This document shows positions 1-8,204 of a DNA stretch of 64,000 bases, piece by piece. Origin of the DNA: Amnibacterium sp. CER49 (lineage in GTDB: Bacteria > Actinomycetota > Actinomycetes > Actinomycetales > Microbacteriaceae). The translations under genes were made by a program, and so were the position numbers. The notes under the pieces were generated by a model that worked only from the letters and a program-made list of their open reading frames with translations, made no database searches and had not been told where the DNA came from. The DNA is taken from NCBI RefSeq assembly GCF_029846255.1, contig NZ_JARVWQ010000002.1, positions 620,001 to 684,000 on the forward strand, read 5' to 3'. Each line of letters opens with the position of its first letter. The stretch's first letter is position 1.

Positions 1-2
1 CG

Positions 3-413
3 GTCCGGATCACGGGCTCGGACGGTCCCGCCGGCTGGGCGGAGCGGCTCTTCGACTTCATGGCCGACCACCCCGACACGGTGCGGCTGCTGCGCTGGTC
101 GCACCTCGAGTCGGACGCGCCCTCCGAGGAGGCGGACGCGCGACTGGTCGATCTTCCCCGCCCGGAGGACGCGGTCGTCCGGTGGCAGCGCGACGGGCTC
201 GTCCCCCCGGACCTGGATGCGCACGACCTCGTCGTGCTCGTCCTCGGCATGTGCGAGGTCTTCCACGCCCCGCCCTACCGCCCTGAGGGCCGGAACGCCT
301 TCGCCGTCGAACGACGGCGAAGGGCGCTCGTTCGGCGCACGGTCGCGCTGCTCGCCGACGCCGGGGCGGAGCCCGGAGGCGCCGCCCGACGCGATCAGCC
401 CTCGCCGTTGTAG
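3..413 (+). CDS. TetR-family regulator, C-terminal part only (cut by window start)
   Basis: The reading frame is open from base 3 to a TAG at 411-413. The visible 136 residues look like the ligand-binding half of a TetR repressor: a segment reading FDFMADHPDTVRLLRW closely resembles the conserved 'HP-x-x-x-R-L-x-W' helix of these proteins. The DNA-binding helix-turn-helix would lie before the window, so no operator can be assigned. Its last 19 bases overlap the end of the convergent ThuA-domain gene. The TetR assignment is fairly safe; the target is unknown. Confidence 0.7.
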   Translation, partial: VRITGSDGPAGWAERLFDFMADHPDTVRLLRWSHLESDAPSEEADARLVDLPRPEDAVVRWQRDGLVPPDLDAHDLVVLVLGMCEVFHAPPYRPEGRNAFAVERRRRALVRRTVALLADAGAEPGGAARRDQPSPL

Positions 414-1264
414 TACGGCCAGGGCAGGAAGCGCCGCTCACCGCGGCGGTCGGGCCCCTGCAGCGTCACCTCGCCGGTCGCCGCCCACTCGACGCCGCGC
501 GGGAACAGGCGGATGAACTCGATCCGGCGGAACGTGTCGATGTCGTGGCCGATCGTGATCGTGAACGAGCGGCCGGCGCCGTACTCGTTGATCCACGCGA
601 GCGGCTGGTCCGTGTCCACGCCGTACATCCGGGCCTTGTCGCCCTCGGGGATGTTGACCGGGTAGTGCGACATCGGCCAGACCGGCGCCTTCTCGTACGA
701 CTCGAGGTCGTCGAAGGTCGTGAGCAGCACGCGGGTGCCCTCGTACACCTCGACGCCGGTGAGGATGTCGTCACCGGTCACCGTCCAGCGCGCGCTGATC
801 CCCTCGGTGATCGGGTGGCGTGGCTCGGCGGTGTCGAGCTGCGCCTCGCCCCAGGGCCGCGGCCGAAGGCTCGTCTTCTGGCTCAGCTTCGCGCCGCGCA
901 TCACGTTGTACTCCTCGGGGTAGCCCCAGTCGTCCTCCTGGGCGGCGGACCCGTGGAACCAGACCATGCCCTTGCCGTGCTCGTGCACGAAGCGCAGCAG
1001 CGCGGCGTCGGTCTCCTCCCCGAACCCGACGGCCTTGTCGAAGTAGCCGTCCCGCCCCTCGAAGATCACGATCACGACGTCGTAGCGGTCGATCACCTCG
1101 GTACCGAGACCGCGCGGGTCCTCGATCACCCGCACTCGGAAGCGGCCGGTGTCCTCGAGCAGCTGCGTCAGCCACACGTTGTGCTGCCGGAAGCTGCGGT
1201 GCTCGTTGTCGTGCTCCCGGGTCATGTGCCCCGACAGGATCAGGACCTGCAGCCGCTCGCTCAT
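395..1264 (-). CDS. ThuA-domain protein (trehalose-utilization-like)
   Basis: A 289-residue protein of the ThuA family, a class I glutamine-amidotransferase-like fold. In rhizobia ThuA accompanies a Gfo/Idh dehydrogenase in 3-keto-disaccharide metabolism. Here it starts MSERLQVLILSGHMTREHDN, contains the characteristic GMVWFHGSA segment near residue 100, and ends with the family's GRSFTITIGHD strand near residue 245. Its ATG overlaps the stop of the GMC oxidoreductase (ATGA), so the two are translationally coupled. Context suggests a role in handling a 3-keto-glycoside made by that oxidoreductase, but no reaction is established for this protein. It is the last gene of the MFS-GMC-ThuA unit. 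Confidence 0.8.
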   Translation of the reverse strand: MSERLQVLILSGHMTREHDNEHRSFRQHNVWLTQLLEDTGRFRVRVIEDPRGLGTEVIDRYDVVIVIFEGRDGYFDKAVGFGEETDAALLRFVHEHGKGMVWFHGSAAQEDDWGYPEEYNVMRGAKLSQKTSLRPRPWGEAQLDTAEPRHPITEGISARWTVTGDDILTGVEVYEGTRVLLTTFDDLESYEKAPVWPMSHYPVNIPEGDKARMYGVDTDQPLAWINEYGAGRSFTITIGHDIDTFRRIEFIRLFPRGVEWAATGEVTLQGPDRRGERRFLPWPYYNGEG

Positions 1265-2847
1265 CGGACCGCCTCCGCGCGCTCGGCGAGCCGGGCGGCC
1301 GCGGCACGCGCCCCGCGCACGGCGATCGCGACGCTCATCAGCGTCGGGTTCATCGTCGTGGCGGTGGGGATCAGGGCGTTGCCGCCGACGACGAGGTTGT
1401 CGAAGCCCCAGACGCGGGAGTCGGGGTCGGCGACCGAGGTGCCGTCGTCGTGCTCCCCCATCCGCATCGTGCCCTGGTAGTGCAGGCTCGATCCGTTCGG
1501 CAGCAGCCGCGGCTCCGCGATGAACGTGCCGAGCGCCCGGCCGGCGCGCCGGAGGTGCTCGGTGCCGGCCGCGATCTCGGCCTGCTCGGACTCGGTGAGC
1601 TCGTACCGGATGGTCATGTTCGGGAAGCCGCGGTAGTCGGGCTCGTCGTCGTCGAAGGTGACGCCGTCCTCGAAGCGCGGCTGCTTGCGCATGCCGTAGC
1701 CCATGTTCACGTAGCCCCAGCGGTTCCCGGCCGCGGGGTGCTCGGGGTCGAGCGGGAAGGGCGGGTTCTCGGCGTACATGACCTGGAGCGAGAAGGGATG
1801 GCCCGGCTCGGAGAACGGGATGCGGTTCACGGCGGCGACGGGATCCGTGGGGTTCGTGGCGCGGCGGGCGAGCTCCTCGGCGAGCTGCTCCTCCGTCGCG
1901 TGGCGCCGCATGCGCTCCTCGTCGAGCACGACCGTGGAGATCACCATCGGGTGCTCGGTGAGGTAGCGGCCGAGCGCGGGAGGGCGGATGCCCGAGGCCC
2001 AGAGCAGCTGCGGCGAGCGGAAGGCGTCGGCCGCCACGACGACGAGGTCGGCCGGCACGAACGACGTCTCCTTCGTGCGGAGGTCCTCCACGGTCACGCC
2101 GGTCACGTGGCCGTCCTCGTGCTCGATGCGGCGGACGAGCGTGAGGTCGCGCAGCTCGAAGCGGTCGGCGAGCGGTCCCGGCTCGAGCAGCGGGCCGAGG
2201 ACGACGTCGGCGCCCGCCCAGCGCATCGAGCCGTCGGGCTGCGGGTCGCCGGCGACGGGCAGCGTGCTCACGCCGTACCCGTCGGGCAGCTCGGCGCCGA
2301 ACTCCTCCTGCAGCAGTGCCCGGATGGCCGACCCGACGCCCGAGTCGGCGAACGCGGCGCTCTGCACGTGGAGCAGGCGGCCGGCCTCCTCCACGAGCGC
2401 CTCCCAGTCGTCGTCCGGGAGGAAGGGGATCCGCTCGCTGAAGGACGGCGCGGGCGTCGCGCACGTCCAGTGCGCGCCCATCCCCCCGACGTTCGTCGAG
2501 GCCGCGCCCGCCGGGAAGGTCGGCGCGTGCGCCGAGCCCGGGCCGCCGAAGTCGAGGAGGTGGGTGCCGCCCCGGGCGGTGAACATGCCCTCGACCACGG
2601 CGGCCTCGGGGATGCCGAGCGACGCCCGGTGGGATCCGGCCTGGGGGCCCTGCGAGCGCTCGCGGGCCAGCTCCTTCGCGTCCGGGTCGGGGATGTTCCG
2701 CACGCTCTCGCCGGGCACATCGGTGAGGCGCGGACCGGCCTCGAAGAGGACCACGCGGGCGTCGGGGACGGACTCGAGCAGGATGCGCGCGTACGCGGAT
2801 CCGATCGGGCCGCTGCCGACCACCGCGACGGTGGGCGAAGAGGTCAT
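1261..2847 (-). CDS. GMC-type FAD oxidoreductase, pyranose oxidase / CarA-like
   Basis: A 528-residue flavoprotein. The N-terminal VVGSGPIGS (residues 9-17) is the FAD-binding Rossmann motif. GGMGAHWTCATP (about 121-132) matches the pyranose 2-oxidase segment whose His carries covalent FAD, so His126 is the candidate. SLHYQGTMRMG and MNPTLMSVAIA near the C-terminus carry the His and Asn of the GMC active site. Pyranose-oxidase relatives in Microbacterium (CarA) oxidise C3 of C-glucosides, giving the 3-keto substrate that CarBC-type deglycosidases cleave. The start has a good ribosome site (AAAGGAG, 5 bases upstream). It lies between an MFS gene and thuA. The C3-oxidase role is inferred from the neighbouring beta/alpha deglycosidase genes; the exact substrate is unknown. 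Confidence 0.85.
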   Translation of the reverse strand: MTSSPTVAVVGSGPIGSAYARILLESVPDARVVLFEAGPRLTDVPGESVRNIPDPDAKELARERSQGPQAGSHRASLGIPEAAVVEGMFTARGGTHLLDFGGPGSAHAPTFPAGAASTNVGGMGAHWTCATPAPSFSERIPFLPDDDWEALVEEAGRLLHVQSAAFADSGVGSAIRALLQEEFGAELPDGYGVSTLPVAGDPQPDGSMRWAGADVVLGPLLEPGPLADRFELRDLTLVRRIEHEDGHVTGVTVEDLRTKETSFVPADLVVVAADAFRSPQLLWASGIRPPALGRYLTEHPMVISTVVLDEERMRRHATEEQLAEELARRATNPTDPVAAVNRIPFSEPGHPFSLQVMYAENPPFPLDPEHPAAGNRWGYVNMGYGMRKQPRFEDGVTFDDDEPDYRGFPNMTIRYELTESEQAEIAAGTEHLRRAGRALGTFIAEPRLLPNGSSLHYQGTMRMGEHDDGTSVADPDSRVWGFDNLVVGGNALIPTATTMNPTLMSVAIAVRGARAAAARLAERAEAVR

Positions 2848-2869
2848 TGCTGCTCCTTTGCGGCTGGGG

Positions 2870-4357
2870 TCAGGCGAGGGACGACTCGGGCACGGCCTCG
2901 ACGTGGGTGTCGGGCAGCCGGCCCGCCGGCAGCAGCGCGGAGGCGACGATGCCGAGGGCGTAGGTGACGGCGAGCGCGACGAAGACCGGCGCGAACACGC
3001 CACGGTAGATCTCCGCGACCTGCGCCTGCAGGGCGGCGGGCGAGGCGTGCACCGCGGCCGGCGTGAGCTCGGCCGCATCGATGCCGGCGGGCAGCAGCGC
3101 CGCGACCCCGAAGCCGATGACCCCGCCGATGATCGCGGTGGCGACGGTGGAGCCGACCGAGCGCACGAGGTTCACGGAGGCGGTGACGGCGCCCATCTCG
3201 CCGGCCGGCGCCGCGCTCTGCACGACCGCGACGATGAGGCTCATGAAGGCGCCGGTCCCGAGCCCGACGACGGCCATCACCACCATCGGCACGACGAGGG
3301 GCATGCCGACGGGCAGGGCCGCCATGACGGCGAGGCCGATCGCGCCGAGCGCCGTGCCGAGCAGCGGGAACGCGCGGTAGTGCCCCGTCCGGCTCACGAG
3401 CCAGCCGGAGAGCAGGTTCGACACGAGCATGCCGAACACGGTCGCGATCGGGACGAGTCCGGACACGGTCGCGGTGGTGCGGTAGGCCATCTGGAAGTAG
3501 GTCGGCAGGTACGAGGTGATCGAGAAGAGCCCCACACCGACGATGGCCGACACCGCCGTGCCGACGGCCACCGTGCGGTGGGCGAAGAGGTGCAGCGGCA
3601 CGATGGGCGTCTCGGCCCGCGACTCCGCCACGGCGAACGCGGCGAGCGCCACGACGGCGATGCCGGCGGCGAGCGCGGCAGCCGGCCGGAGCGCGGCGTC
3701 GCCGATCCAGGTCGCCGCCATGACGAGCCCGGCCAGGCCGATCGTCATGGTGACGGCCCCGGCCGCGTCGAAGCGCATCCGGTGGTCATCGCCCGGCAGG
3801 TGCGGCACGGCGACGAGCGCGAGCGCGAATGCGACGAGCCCGACGGGCACGTTCACCCAGAACACCCACGGCCAGCCCCAGTAGTCGGTGATGAGGCCGC
3901 CGAGCACGGGGCCGATGAGGATCGCCACGGGGAACGCGGCGCCGATGATCGCCATGTACTTGGGACGCTGCCGCGGGGTCGTCGTCCGCGCGGTGATGGT
4001 CTGCGACATGAGCTGCAGCCCCGCGGAGCTCATCCCCTGCACGACGCGGGCGGTGATGAGCCAGACGATGTCCTGCGCGAACCCGCAGGCCAGGGAGGCG
4101 AGCACGAAGACGAGCAGCGACGCGAGGAACACGGGCCTGGGGCCGAACGAGTCGCCGATGCGGCCGAGCACGGGCAGGAGCACGGTGCTCGCGAGCGTGT
4201 AGCCGACGACGATCCAGCTCATGTGCTCGAGCGCGCCGAGCTGCCCGGCGACCGTGGCGAGCGACGTGGCGACCACGGTGTTGTCGAGCGCGCCGAGGAA
4301 CGACACCGCGAGCAGGGCGACGAGGAGGACCCGGAAGCGCGGCGCGGAGAGGATCAT
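2870..4357 (-). CDS. MFS transporter, DHA2/EmrB-QacA family
   Basis: A roughly 495-residue hydrophobic protein with about 14 predicted membrane segments. It carries the DHA2 hallmarks LGALDNTVVATSL (the 'LDxTvvn.Alp' motif in helix 1), a GRIGDSFGPRP loop 2-3 motif, and a WRWIF-like WGWPWVFWVNVPVG segment in helix 5. An in-frame ATG at 4375 is possible; 4357 leaves the usual short cytoplasmic N-terminus. First gene of a unit with the GMC oxidase and ThuA, behind a promoter overlapped by the proposed ROK operator. Members are proton-coupled exporters. Here it may export, or possibly take up, a glycoside or aglycone, which the sequence cannot decide. Confidence 0.85.
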   Translation of the reverse strand: MILSAPRFRVLLVALLAVSFLGALDNTVVATSLATVAGQLGALEHMSWIVVGYTLASTVLLPVLGRIGDSFGPRPVFLASLLVFVLASLACGFAQDIVWLITARVVQGMSSAGLQLMSQTITARTTTPRQRPKYMAIIGAAFPVAILIGPVLGGLITDYWGWPWVFWVNVPVGLVAFALALVAVPHLPGDDHRMRFDAAGAVTMTIGLAGLVMAATWIGDAALRPAAALAAGIAVVALAAFAVAESRAETPIVPLHLFAHRTVAVGTAVSAIVGVGLFSITSYLPTYFQMAYRTTATVSGLVPIATVFGMLVSNLLSGWLVSRTGHYRAFPLLGTALGAIGLAVMAALPVGMPLVVPMVVMAVVGLGTGAFMSLIVAVVQSAAPAGEMGAVTASVNLVRSVGSTVATAIIGGVIGFGVAALLPAGIDAAELTPAAVHASPAALQAQVAEIYRGVFAPVFVALAVTYALGIVASALLPAGRLPDTHVEAVPESSLA

Positions 4358-4452
4358 GACGCGGTGGAACCCCATCGGGTGGTCGACGCGACCGACTGTG
4401 ACCCCGGCCGGTCCCGGCGGGGTACGGGCCCGCAGGCCCCGACGTCGCCTCC

Positions 4453-4481
4453 ATCGTAGTGCGGCTTCTGTCGGAAATCAA
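4453..4481 (-). promoter_or_regulatory. Candidate sigma-A promoter of the MFS-GMC-ThuA unit
   Basis: On the minus strand TTGATT (bases 4481-4476) is followed after 17 bases by TACGAT (4458-4453), a plausible -35/-10 pair about 80 bases before the MFS start. The -35 hexamer lies inside the proposed operator at 4465-4486, so a bound repressor would occlude polymerase. Confidence 0.45.
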
Positions 4482-4486
4482 CGAAA
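4465..4486 (+). promoter_or_regulatory. Candidate ROK operator, copy 1
   Basis: CTTCTGTCGGAAATCAAC and the following GAAA lie between the divergent MFS unit and the ROK gene. It matches a second copy 56 bases downstream, next to the ROK start, and related sequences at 15987, 17416, 18046 and 29645. It overlaps the -35 element of the minus-strand promoter. Confidence 0.45.
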
Positions 4487-4520
4487 CTCCCTGCTGCTCG
4501 ATCTGTCCGCAGCAGCGCTA

Positions 4521-4537
4521 CTTCTGTCAGAATCAAG
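4521..4537 (+). promoter_or_regulatory. Candidate ROK operator, copy 2, abutting the ROK start
   Basis: CTTCTGTCAGAATCAAG repeats copy 1 with one mismatch and one deletion and ends two bases before the ROK ATG. The position suggests autoregulation. Confidence 0.4.
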
Positions 4538-4538
4538 C

Positions 4539-5792
4539 ATGACCCGTGCATCGGCCCTGCGCTTCGGCGCACAGACGGACGAGGTCGTGAGCCTGCTCCG
4601 GATCGTCAACCTGGTGCGCACCGGGGAGGCCGGGACGCGCCCCGAGATCGGGCGGCTCACGGGACTCGGCCGCGGGGTCGTCACGCAGCGCGTCGACGCG
4701 GCGATCGAGATGGGCTTCCTCGAGGACGGCGAGTTCGGGCCCTCCTCCGGCGGCCGTGCGCCCCGCCGGCTCCGCTTCCGGGCGGAGCAGGGTGTGATCG
4801 CGATCTGCGCGCTCGGCGCGCTCCACCTCCGGGTCGGCCTGGCGCACCTGGACGGCCGCATCGTGGCGTCGGACCACCGCCCCTGGGACATCGCCCGCGG
4901 ACCCGAGGAGACGCTCGAGGTGGCCTTCGGCATGCTCGACCGGCTGCTCGACGACGCCGGGACCCCGGACGTCTGGGCCTCCGCCGTGGGCGTCCCCGGG
5001 CCGGTCGACTTCGAGCACGGCATGCCGGTGGCACCGCCGATCATGCCCGGCTGGAACGGCTTCGACGTGCGAGGGCGGTTCGCACGGCGCTTCGGCGCGC
5101 CGGTCTGGGTCGACAACGACGTGAACCTGCTCGCACTCGCCGAGCGCACCCGCCGGGGCGACGACGACATCGACCTCATCTACTGCAAGATCGGCACCGG
5201 CATCGGCGCGGGCCTCCTCACCCGGGGCCGCATCCACCGCGGGGCGAACGGCGCGGCGGGCGACGTCGGGCACGTGCGCCTCCCGGGTTCCGTCGAGCCC
5301 TGCCGATGCGGCAAGCGCGGGTGCCTCGAGGCGGAGGCGGGCGGCTGGGCGGTCGTCCGGGAGGCCGAGCGGGCCGTCGCGAACGGCGCCGGCGGTCCGC
5401 TGGCGGCGCTCGGCACCCTGACGCCCGAGTCCGTCGCGGTCGCGGCCATGAACGGCGACGCCCTCGCGATCGCGCTCGTCGAGCACGCCGCGCAGCGGGT
5501 CGGCGAGTCGCTCGCGGCCCTCGTCAACATGTTCAACCCGAGCGTGATCGTGGTCGGCGGCGCCGTCTCGGCGGCGGGCGAGACGTTCCTCGCGCAGGTG
5601 CGGCAGCGGGTGTACGAGCTCTCGCTCCCCCTCGCCACCCGCGACCTGGCGATCGTCCGCTCGCACGGCGACGCCGACGAGCCCCTGCGCGGCGGCGCGG
5701 CCCTCGCGATCGAGCAGCTCTTCGAGGCGACCTTTCCCCGCTGGTTCGCGGCGGGGCGCCCGAGCATCGAGCGGATCGCCCAGGTCGCCTGA
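4539..5792 (+). CDS. ROK-family transcriptional regulator (first copy)
   Basis: A 417-residue repressor of the NagC/XylR/ROK type. An N-terminal winged helix (residues about 10-75, with TRPEIGRLTGLGRGVVTQRV as the recognition region) is followed by a ROK sugar-kinase-like domain. That domain has the VGVPGPVDF segment, VWVDNDVN, the GTGIGAG phosphate-loop-like motif and the zinc motif CRCGKRGCLE. Such proteins release DNA on binding a sugar or sugar phosphate. It is divergent from the MFS-GMC-ThuA unit with the two candidate operators between them. It resembles the second ROK gene at 22493 throughout (shared PVDF, APPIM, VWVDND and RAE segments), so the two are paralogues. The start was chosen at the ATG after operator copy 2; no strong ribosome site is visible. 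Confidence 0.88.
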   Translation: MTRASALRFGAQTDEVVSLLRIVNLVRTGEAGTRPEIGRLTGLGRGVVTQRVDAAIEMGFLEDGEFGPSSGGRAPRRLRFRAEQGVIAICALGALHLRVGLAHLDGRIVASDHRPWDIARGPEETLEVAFGMLDRLLDDAGTPDVWASAVGVPGPVDFEHGMPVAPPIMPGWNGFDVRGRFARRFGAPVWVDNDVNLLALAERTRRGDDDIDLIYCKIGTGIGAGLLTRGRIHRGANGAAGDVGHVRLPGSVEPCRCGKRGCLEAEAGGWAVVREAERAVANGAGGPLAALGTLTPESVAVAAMNGDALAIALVEHAAQRVGESLAALVNMFNPSVIVVGGAVSAAGETFLAQVRQRVYELSLPLATRDLAIVRSHGDADEPLRGGAALAIEQLFEATFPRWFAAGRPSIERIAQVA

Positions 5793-5818
5793 CCCACGAA
5801 GCGGCGACCGGCCCGGGT

Positions 5819-6985
5819 TCAGGGCGCGGCGACCTCGGTCCAGGCGGATCGATCGGCGGCGCTCGCCTCGACGGCTGCGAGCACCCGCTGCACCGAGAGG
5901 CCCTCCGCGAAGGTCGGGTGTGGATCCGTGCCGTCATGGATCGCCCGCACGAGGTCGACGACCTGATGCGTGAAGCCGTGCTCGTAGCCGAGCATGTGGC
6001 CGGCCGGCCACCACGCGGCGACGTAGGGGTGCTCCGCCTCGGTGACGAGGATCGTCGTGAACCCCTGCAGGGGCCCCGGCGCGGTGCGGTCGTAGAACCG
6101 GAGCTCGTTCAGCCGCTCGAGGTCGAACGCGAGCGCGCCGCGGTCGCCCGAGACCTCGATCGTGAGCGCGTTCTTGCGGCCGGTGGCGAAGCGGGTCGCC
6201 TCGAAGGAGACGAGCGCGCCGCCGTCGAGCCGTCCCGTGAAGATCGCGAGGTCGTCGACCGTGACGGGACCGGTGTCGCCGGTCGCGGTGCCGGTGAACC
6301 CGATCCGCTCCCCCACGGTGGGCCGCTCCGTCACCACGGTCTCGATGGAGCCGGACACCGCCCGCACCGGCTGCCCGGTGACGAACTGGGTCATGTCGAC
6401 GATGTGCGCGCCGATGTCGCCGAGCGCGCCGGAGCCGGCGTGCTCCTTCTGCAGGCGCCAGCCGAGCGGCACCGACGGGTCGACGAGCCAGTCCTGGCGG
6501 TACGCGGCGCGCACCTGCTGGACGCGGCCGATCCGCCCCTCGGCGATCAGGTCCCGCAGCAGCGTGACGGCGGGGACGCGCCGGTAGGTGAAACCGACCA
6601 TCGCGCGGACGCCGCGGGAACGGGCGCGCTCGGCGGCCGTCGCCATCGCCTCGGCCTGCTCGACCGAGTTGGCGAGCGGCTTCTCGCAGAGCACGTGCTT
6701 GCCCGCGTCGAGCGCGGCGATCGCGATCTCGGCGTGCGAGTCGCCCGGGGTCACCAAGTCGACGACGTCGATGTCGTCCCGGGCGATCACCTCGCGCCAG
6801 TCCGTCGCCGCCTCGGCCCAGCCCCAGTGCTGCGCGGCCTCCTCGACGGCGGCCCGGTTCCGGCCGACCACGACCGCCGTCTCGACCTGCTCGGGGAGGT
6901 CGAAGACGCGGGGCGCCTGCCGCCAGCCGACCGAGTGCGCGGCGCCCATGAAGCCGTAGCCGATCATCGCGACGCGCAGGGTCAT
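5819..6985 (-). CDS. Gfo/Idh/MocA-family NAD(P)-dependent dehydrogenase
   Basis: A 388-residue sugar dehydrogenase. GYGFMGAAH (residues 9-17) is the Rossmann nucleotide motif, CEKPLAN (about 99-105) the conserved EKP with catalytic Lys, and GDIGAHIVDM (about 190) carries the His/Asp pair of the active site. Members of this family (for example DgpA of the puerarin pathway) oxidise the C3 hydroxyl of glucosides reversibly. It is the last gene of the long minus-strand run; its ATG overlaps the stop of the beta-subunit gene (ATGA), so it is made together with that subunit. The specific role as glycoside 3-dehydrogenase is inferred from this neighbourhood. Confidence 0.87.
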   Translation of the reverse strand: MTLRVAMIGYGFMGAAHSVGWRQAPRVFDLPEQVETAVVVGRNRAAVEEAAQHWGWAEAATDWREVIARDDIDVVDLVTPGDSHAEIAIAALDAGKHVLCEKPLANSVEQAEAMATAAERARSRGVRAMVGFTYRRVPAVTLLRDLIAEGRIGRVQQVRAAYRQDWLVDPSVPLGWRLQKEHAGSGALGDIGAHIVDMTQFVTGQPVRAVSGSIETVVTERPTVGERIGFTGTATGDTGPVTVDDLAIFTGRLDGGALVSFEATRFATGRKNALTIEVSGDRGALAFDLERLNELRFYDRTAPGPLQGFTTILVTEAEHPYVAAWWPAGHMLGYEHGFTHQVVDLVRAIHDGTDPHPTFAEGLSVQRVLAAVEASAADRSAWTEVAAP

Positions 6986-7380
6986 GCGAGCACCACCTCG
7001 CGCTCGACCGGCACCCGGTTCGTCACGTAGCGCTGCGGCGCGATCTGCATGTAGAGCAGGCGCATCGTCAGCACCACCTCGACGGTGACCGATTCGCCCG
7101 GCGGCGGCACCTCGTCGAGGTGCGCGACCACGTCGGGCCGGTCCGCGACGAACCAGAGGGTCTCGGACTGCTCGGGCAGCTCCTCGATCCGGTAGGAGTG
7201 CCCCTGCAGCTCGAAGCGCAGCCGGTCCTTCGGCACCGGCACGCCGTTCACGGTCATCTCGACGCCGTCGACCGCCGAGAGCCAGAGGCTGCGGTACCAG
7301 GGCAGCTGCACGGAGACGGCGATGCCGTCCGGCAGCCGCCGGACGTCCTTCGCCTGGAAGAGGGAGTTGTGGGTCGCCAT
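6982..7380 (-). CDS. C-glycoside deglycosidase beta-subunit-like protein (beta-1)
   Basis: A 132-residue protein with no signal peptide. It carries LPWYRSLWLSAVDGVEMTVNG (residues about 25-45), the most conserved stretch of the five such proteins here, and an RLLYMQIAPQRYVTNRVPVE tail. This matches the small beta subunit (CarB/DgpB; DUF6379-like) that pairs with a TIM-barrel alpha subunit to cleave 3-keto C- or O-glycosides by beta-elimination. It overlaps the downstream Gfo/Idh gene by 4 bases and follows the NTF2-like gene by 8. Its likely partner, alpha-1 (11038-12075), is separated from it by an apparent insertion of two genes. Confidence 0.8.
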   Translation of the reverse strand: MATHNSLFQAKDVRRLPDGIAVSVQLPWYRSLWLSAVDGVEMTVNGVPVPKDRLRFELQGHSYRIEELPEQSETLWFVADRPDVVAHLDEVPPPGESVTVEVVLTMRLLYMQIAPQRYVTNRVPVEREVVLA

Positions 7381-7388
7381 CGCCTCGC

Positions 7389-8162
7389 CTACTCGTCGAT
7401 GTCGGTGATGGTGGCGTACGGCTCCGGCGGCACGGGCTGCAGCTGCTGCACCGTCGCGGGGCTGTACGGGTGGTTCGTGTCGCGGACCGGCTCGTCCGCC
7501 GGCGGCATGAAGACGGGCTTCCCGTCGTCGCCGAAGTACATGAGGTCGAGGTCGAACGCGCCCTGGTTCTTCTCGCCGAAGCTGACCCAGTTCTCCTCGA
7601 ACGGCGCGCGGGCGAGCTCGTAGCAGCGGAACCGCCAGATCCTCCACTCGCCGTCCTGCTTCAGGAAGTCGATCGCGTACTTGCACCACACCCAGTGCGC
7701 CCAGACCTTCTTGCCGAGCACCTCCTTCGGCGAGTACATGTCCGGGAACTCCTCCGCGACCTTCGGGTCGGTGAGGCCGGATTCGGTGCCCGCCATGAGC
7801 CAGACGCCGCGGGCGGTCTCGCCGTCGCCGGCCACCTCGATCACCGGCGTGGTGGTGGTGTGGAGGATGAGCTTGCCGACCGGGGACGGCCGCCCGCGGT
7901 GGTACCTCGTGACGCTCTCCCACGTCGTGTAGACGCCCGCGTTCGTGTACTGCGCGCGGATGCCGGGCGTGCCCTCCTTGACCCACAGCGGGATGATCCG
8001 CTCGTCCTGGAACGCGTTGTGCAGGAACATGTAGCGGCCCATGAGGTTCTCCACCTCCCCGCGGTCCGCGGCGCGGCGGGCGAGCAGGGTCGTGGCGGCG
8101 AGCTCCTCGCGGAGCCGCGCCACCTCCGCCTCGAGCGAGGTCGTGTCGACGGTGTCGGTCAT
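7389..8162 (-). CDS. NTF2/SnoaL-like protein
   Basis: A 257-residue protein with an N-terminal coiled-coil-like stretch (residues 8-30, SLEAEVARLREELAATTLLA) and then a SnoaL/NTF2-type domain opened by RGEVENLMGRYMFLHNAF. The domain has the aromatic-rich WAHWVWCKYAIDFL strand and GEWRIWRFRCYE typical of this cone fold. Such domains act as small dehydratases, isomerases or cyclases. Here one could help enolise a 3-keto sugar or modify the aglycone, but no catalytic pair can be assigned from sequence. The ribosome site AAGGAG lies 9 bases before the ATG. Upstream sequence shares a 27-base repeat with the end of alpha-1. Confidence 0.7.
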   Translation of the reverse strand: MTDTVDTTSLEAEVARLREELAATTLLARRAADRGEVENLMGRYMFLHNAFQDERIIPLWVKEGTPGIRAQYTNAGVYTTWESVTRYHRGRPSPVGKLILHTTTTPVIEVAGDGETARGVWLMAGTESGLTDPKVAEEFPDMYSPKEVLGKKVWAHWVWCKYAIDFLKQDGEWRIWRFRCYELARAPFEENWVSFGEKNQGAFDLDLMYFGDDGKPVFMPPADEPVRDTNHPYSPATVQQLQPVPPEPYATITDIDE

Positions 8163-8177
8163 GCTGCAGAACTCCTT

Positions 8178-8204
8178 CGTTTCGGTTCCTGATCAGGCGG
8201 GGAC
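8178..8204. repeat. 27-bp imperfect direct repeat, left copy
   Basis: Identical at 24 of 27 positions to 11023-11049. Each copy contains the last codons and TGA of a minus-strand gene (the GH39-like gene here, alpha-1 at the other copy) plus the following spacer. The two copies bracket exactly the GH39-like and FAD-monooxygenase genes. Confidence 0.75.

Noticed and set aside
1265-2464. N-terminal extension of the ThuA-domain protein across the GMC gene
   Set aside because: The frame is open but the extension is low-complexity and overlaps a well-supported gene; ThuA starts at the coupled ATG 1264.
820-2967. Long plus-strand open frame opposite the GMC oxidoreductase
   Set aside because: Arg/Ala/Gly-rich composition with no motif; it is the antisense shadow of a GC-rich gene. 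The same applies to long antisense frames at 8220-10958, 13392-15863, 27501-30257 (apart from the GH3 piece) and 44273-46756.
4221-4538. Upstream extension of the first ROK protein
   Set aside because: It would cover the promoter/operator region and lacks homology-like sequence; the winged helix begins after ATG 4539.
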